Assembly: GCA_018882545.1 (NCBI GenBank)
Contig: VERS01000135.1
Span: 1-6,409 of the forward strand
Length of the DNA: 6,409 bases
Reading direction: 5' to 3'
From: Mycobacterium sp.
Lineage (GTDB): Bacteria > Actinomycetota > Actinomycetes > Mycobacteriales > Mycobacteriaceae
In this document: positions 4,381 through 6,409 of the stretch, piece by piece
Numbering within the stretch: position 1 is the stretch's first letter
How the letters are laid out: each line of letters opens with the position of its first letter
The notes under the pieces: model-generated
The model's input: the letters and a program-made list of their open reading frames with translations, nothing else
Told to the model about the DNA's origin: nothing
The model's database searches: none
Translations under genes and position numbers: made by a program

Positions 4381-5807
4381 CCTACCTCGTCGACGTTCTC
4401 TATATCTTCGCCTTCGCCCTCTTCATCTACGGCCTGATGGGTCTGACCGGGCCCAAGACAGCGGTGCGCGGAAACTGGATCGCCGCGGTCGGTATGGGCA
4501 TTGCGGTGGTGGCGACGCTGATCAAGGTCCGCGATACCGCGGCGATCAACTGGATCCTGATCATCGCCGGTCTGGCGATCGGTGTGATCCTCGGCGTGCC
4601 GCCGGCCAAGAAGACCAAGATGACCGCGATGCCGCAACTGGTCGCACTGTTCAACGGCGTCGGCGGCGGCACCGTCGCGCTCATTGCCTGGGCGGAATTT
4701 ATTGAGACCAAGGGCTTTTCGTATTTCAAGCCGGAACAGTCGCCGACGGTGGCGCTAGTGGCCGGTTCGCTGTTCGCGGCGATCATCGGTTCGGTGTCGT
4801 TCTGGGGATCGCTTGTCGCCTTCGCCAAGCTGCAGGAGAACATCATACCGCGGGGTGTCGAGAAGGCATTCGTCAAGGGCGCCAAGATTTTTCAAGCCGC
4901 GAACATCGTGCTGCTGCTCGCGGCAGTCGCCACCGCGGTGTACATCGGGCTCAATAAGGGCCTATCGGTGTGGTGGATCGTGCTGGTTCTGGTGCTCGCC
5001 GGCCTCATGGGCCTGTTCGTGGTGTTCCCGATCGGCGGCGCCGATATGCCGGTGGTGATCTCGTTGCTCAACGCGCTGACCGGGTTGTCCGCTGCGGCAG
5101 CGGGTTTGGCGCTGAACAACACCGCCATGATCGTGGCCGGCATGATCGTCGGTGCATCGGGTTCGATCCTGACCAACCTGATGGCGGTGGCGATGAACCG
5201 GTCCATCCCGGCGATCGTGTTCGGATCCTTCGGCGGCACCGACGCCGTCGGCGGCCCGGCCGGTGCCGACCAGGGGCCGGTCAAGGCCACCTCGGCCGCA
5301 GACGCGGCGATCCAGATGGCTTACGCCAACCAGGTGATCGTGGTGCCCGGCTACGGTCTGGCCGTCGCCCAGGCCCAGCATGCCGTCAAGGAGATGGCGG
5401 ATCTGCTGGAGGAGAAGGGCGTCGAGGTCAAATTCGCCATCCATCCGGTGGCCGGCCGCATGCCCGGGCACATGAACGTGCTGCTCGCTGAGGCCGACGT
5501 CGACTACGACGCGATGAAGGAAATGGACGATATCAACGGCGAATTCCCCCGCACCGACGTGACGATGGTGATCGGCGCCAACGACGTCACCAATCCGGCG
5601 GCGCGCAACGACCCCTCCAGCCCGATCTACGGCATGCCGATCCTCAACGTGGACCAATCCCGGTCGGTGATCGTTCTCAAGCGTTCGATGTCCTCCGGCT
5701 ATGCCGGTATCGAGAACCCGCTGTTCTTCGGCCCGACCACCTCGATGCTCTTCGGTGATGCCAAGAAGTCGGTCGGCGAAGTCATCGAGGAACTCAAGGC
5801 GCTCTAG
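4377..5807 (+). CDS. pntB: NAD(P) transhydrogenase subunit beta (PntB)
   Basis: This 476-residue protein joins the membrane domain II to the NADP(H)-binding domain III and completes the enzyme that uses the proton gradient to make NADPH from NADH. About nine hydrophobic segments occupy residues 5-285. D223 and N232 in GGADMPVVISLLN correspond to E. coli D213 and N222 of the proton path; N93 stands where E. coli has His91. Domain III (about 300-476) shows VPGYGLAVAQAQ (323-334), IHPVAGRMPGHMNVLL (355-370), GANDVTNPAA with D403, and KRSM with K435 and R436, which bind the NADP 2'-phosphate. The start is GTG at 4377, overlapping the pntAB stop by four bases, with AAGGAG (4363-4368) 8 bases upstream. 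The length is near the family norm and no key residue other than the histidine differs. Confidence 0.96.
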   Translation: MTYLVDVLYIFAFALFIYGLMGLTGPKTAVRGNWIAAVGMGIAVVATLIKVRDTAAINWILIIAGLAIGVILGVPPAKKTKMTAMPQLVALFNGVGGGTVALIAWAEFIETKGFSYFKPEQSPTVALVAGSLFAAIIGSVSFWGSLVAFAKLQENIIPRGVEKAFVKGAKIFQAANIVLLLAAVATAVYIGLNKGLSVWWIVLVLVLAGLMGLFVVFPIGGADMPVVISLLNALTGLSAAAAGLALNNTAMIVAGMIVGASGSILTNLMAVAMNRSIPAIVFGSFGGTDAVGGPAGADQGPVKATSAADAAIQMAYANQVIVVPGYGLAVAQAQHAVKEMADLLEEKGVEVKFAIHPVAGRMPGHMNVLLAEADVDYDAMKEMDDINGEFPRTDVTMVIGANDVTNPAARNDPSSPIYGMPILNVDQSRSVIVLKRSMSSGYAGIENPLFFGPTTSMLFGDAKKSVGEVIEELKAL

Positions 5808-5820
5808 CGCACCGTTGCGG

Positions 5821-5877
5821 CGAGATTGCACTCACGCGGGCGCGCGGCCCGTGATCGCCGGCACCGATGCAATCTCG
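5821..5877. repeat. Nested inverted repeat behind pntB
   Basis: A perfect 10-bp outer stem, CGAGATTGCA (5821-5830) and TGCAATCTCG (5868-5877), encloses a second hairpin: TCACG-GGC (5832-5841, with CG bulged) pairs with GCCCGTGA (5847-5854) around a GCGCG loop. It begins 13 bases after the pntB stop. No U-run follows, so it is not a classical terminator, although it could slow polymerase or protect the 3' end. The perfect outer arms and the extra inner stem also suit a small dispersed element. I have a vague memory of GAGATTGCA-type inverted repeats between genes in mycobacteria, unverified. Confidence 0.6.
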
Positions 5878-5887
5878 GTGAAAAGAG

Positions 5888-5911
5888 AGGGTTGATCAGG
5901 GTTGATTAGGG
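5888..5911 (+). repeat. AGGGTTGATY tandem decamer (two copies plus AGGG)
   Basis: AGGGTTGATC, AGGGTTGATT and a partial AGGG follow each other without gaps just before the thioesterase gene. The third partial copy merges with the -10 candidate TAGGGT. It might be an operator or a slippage product. Confidence 0.6.
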
Positions 5912-5912
5912 T
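5907..5912 (+). promoter_or_regulatory. -10 candidate for the thioesterase gene
   Basis: TAGGGT fits TAnnnT and lies within TTAGGGTGG, the same nine bases as in front of pntAA. It ends 9 bases before the GTG at 5922, so the transcript would be leaderless or carry only a few leader bases. No -35 box is evident. Confidence 0.3.
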
Positions 5913-5921
5913 GGTGGGCTT

Positions 5922-6389
5922 GTGACCGATTGGACGACAACGGCGCTGAGGCCCGCCGGCATGCGGCTGCGGTTGAGCAGCTACCCGGTCGTCGACGAGA
6001 TGGCTGCCCGCTACGGCGATATGGACGCCAACGCACACCTGAACAACCTTGCACTGGAGTCGATGCACGAGAACGCCCGCGCGACGATGAACCGCCGGCT
6101 GTTACCGCAGGCGTACCGGGCAGGTGCCCCGCTGCGGCTGGTCACCTCCCAGAATGCGGTGCACTTCCTGGCCGAGGCGTACTGGCCGTCGGTCTTCCAG
6201 ACCGGGGCCGGGGTGGGTCGGATCGGCCGGACCTCTTTCGTGGCCTCGACGGGGTTGTTCCGGGAAGGCGAGTGCATCAGTGTCTGCGACACCGTGCTGG
6301 TGCTGCTGGACGGCGACGGCCCGACACCGCTTCCCGAGGAGTTCCGGGCTGCGCTGCAGACCGTGGCTTTGGGTCAGACCGGCGGGTAG
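5922..6389 (+). CDS. Hotdog-fold thioesterase (4HBT-like), 155 aa
   Basis: A single-domain hotdog protein, probably hydrolysing an acyl-CoA or related thioester in the cytoplasm. The diagnostic stretch is RYGDMDANAHLNNLALESMH (30-49), matching the 4-hydroxybenzoyl-CoA thioesterase pattern R-x-x-D-x-D-x-x-x-H-x-N-N; D33 or D35 is the expected acid at the active site, and the family's usual Gly before His is Ala38 here. The next strands contain VTSQNAVHFLAEAYWPSVFQ (74-93) and GRIGRTSFVASTGLF, as expected for the central sheet. Length is normal for the family. The substrate cannot be read from the sequence; I recall a similar small protein (Rv0163) near the pnt genes in M. tuberculosis, unverified. 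The GTG start at 5922 has only a weak purine run before it; an in-frame ATG at 5961, with TGAGG 9 bases upstream, would remove 13 non-conserved residues and is a fair alternative. The 114-base gap to pntB suggests separate transcription. Confidence 0.85.
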   Translation: MTDWTTTALRPAGMRLRLSSYPVVDEMAARYGDMDANAHLNNLALESMHENARATMNRRLLPQAYRAGAPLRLVTSQNAVHFLAEAYWPSVFQTGAGVGRIGRTSFVASTGLFREGECISVCDTVLVLLDGDGPTPLPEEFRAALQTVALGQTGG

Positions 6390-6409
6390 GCCGGCGTACC
6401 GGTCCAGTC

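Noticed and set aside
4962..5831. A 289-codon minus-strand open frame opposite pntB
   Set aside because: Antisense shadow; pntB domain III motifs on the plus strand are unambiguous.
6377..6404. GACCGG/CCGGTC inverted repeat across the thioesterase stop codon as a terminator
   Set aside because: The 6-bp arms are 16 bases apart, there is no U-run, and the window ends five bases later, so it cannot be judged.

Overview
The window looks like chromosomal DNA from a mycobacterium, probably a fast-growing Mycolicibacterium-type species. The evidence is high GC, strong GC bias at third codon positions, TAnnnT-type -10 boxes, an apparently leaderless regulator gene, a three-gene pntAA-pntAB-pntB transhydrogenase operon, and a secreted Ala/Pro-rich protein of mycobacterial style. 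The assignment rests on remembered family features; no database search was possible.

Left part (1-2302, minus strand). The left edge cuts a large secreted protein. Its visible 567 residues comprise a signal peptide, a long Ala/Pro/Arg-rich linker, an approximately 85-residue module containing LNFNPATDKLDFGWMQ, and two nearly identical Calx-beta repeats; its C-terminus lies outside the window. Upstream is a 288-base region with two stacked promoter candidates, a possible 16-codon upstream ORF, and two palindromic elements close to the gene. Next comes a 103-residue exported protein of unknown function, also on the minus strand, with a strong ribosome binding site.

Centre (2303-2947). The small exported protein and a MarR-family regulator are divergent. 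Their 66-base shared promoter holds a perfect TATAAT for the minus strand, a TATGAT for the regulator placed so that its mRNA would begin at the ATG, and one 18-base imperfect palindrome touching both promoters. This arrangement suggests a self-regulated divergent pair. A 90-base gap with a promoter candidate and a CTCGAG-based palindrome separates the regulator from pntAA.

Right part (2948-6409). pntAA, pntAB and pntB are tightly packed (5-base gap, then a 4-base overlap) and encode the proton-translocating NAD(P) transhydrogenase, which couples proton entry to NADPH formation. A likely proton-relay histidine is on PntAB (His42) rather than at the E. coli PntB His91 position, which is Asn here. 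After pntB there is a 57-base nested inverted repeat, then a 10-base tandem repeat, and finally a single-domain hotdog thioesterase, probably transcribed separately.

This is mostly an ordinary chromosomal region. The observations most worth following are the divergent MarR/exported-protein control region, the near-identical Calx-beta repeats that run off the edge, and the structured element behind pntB.
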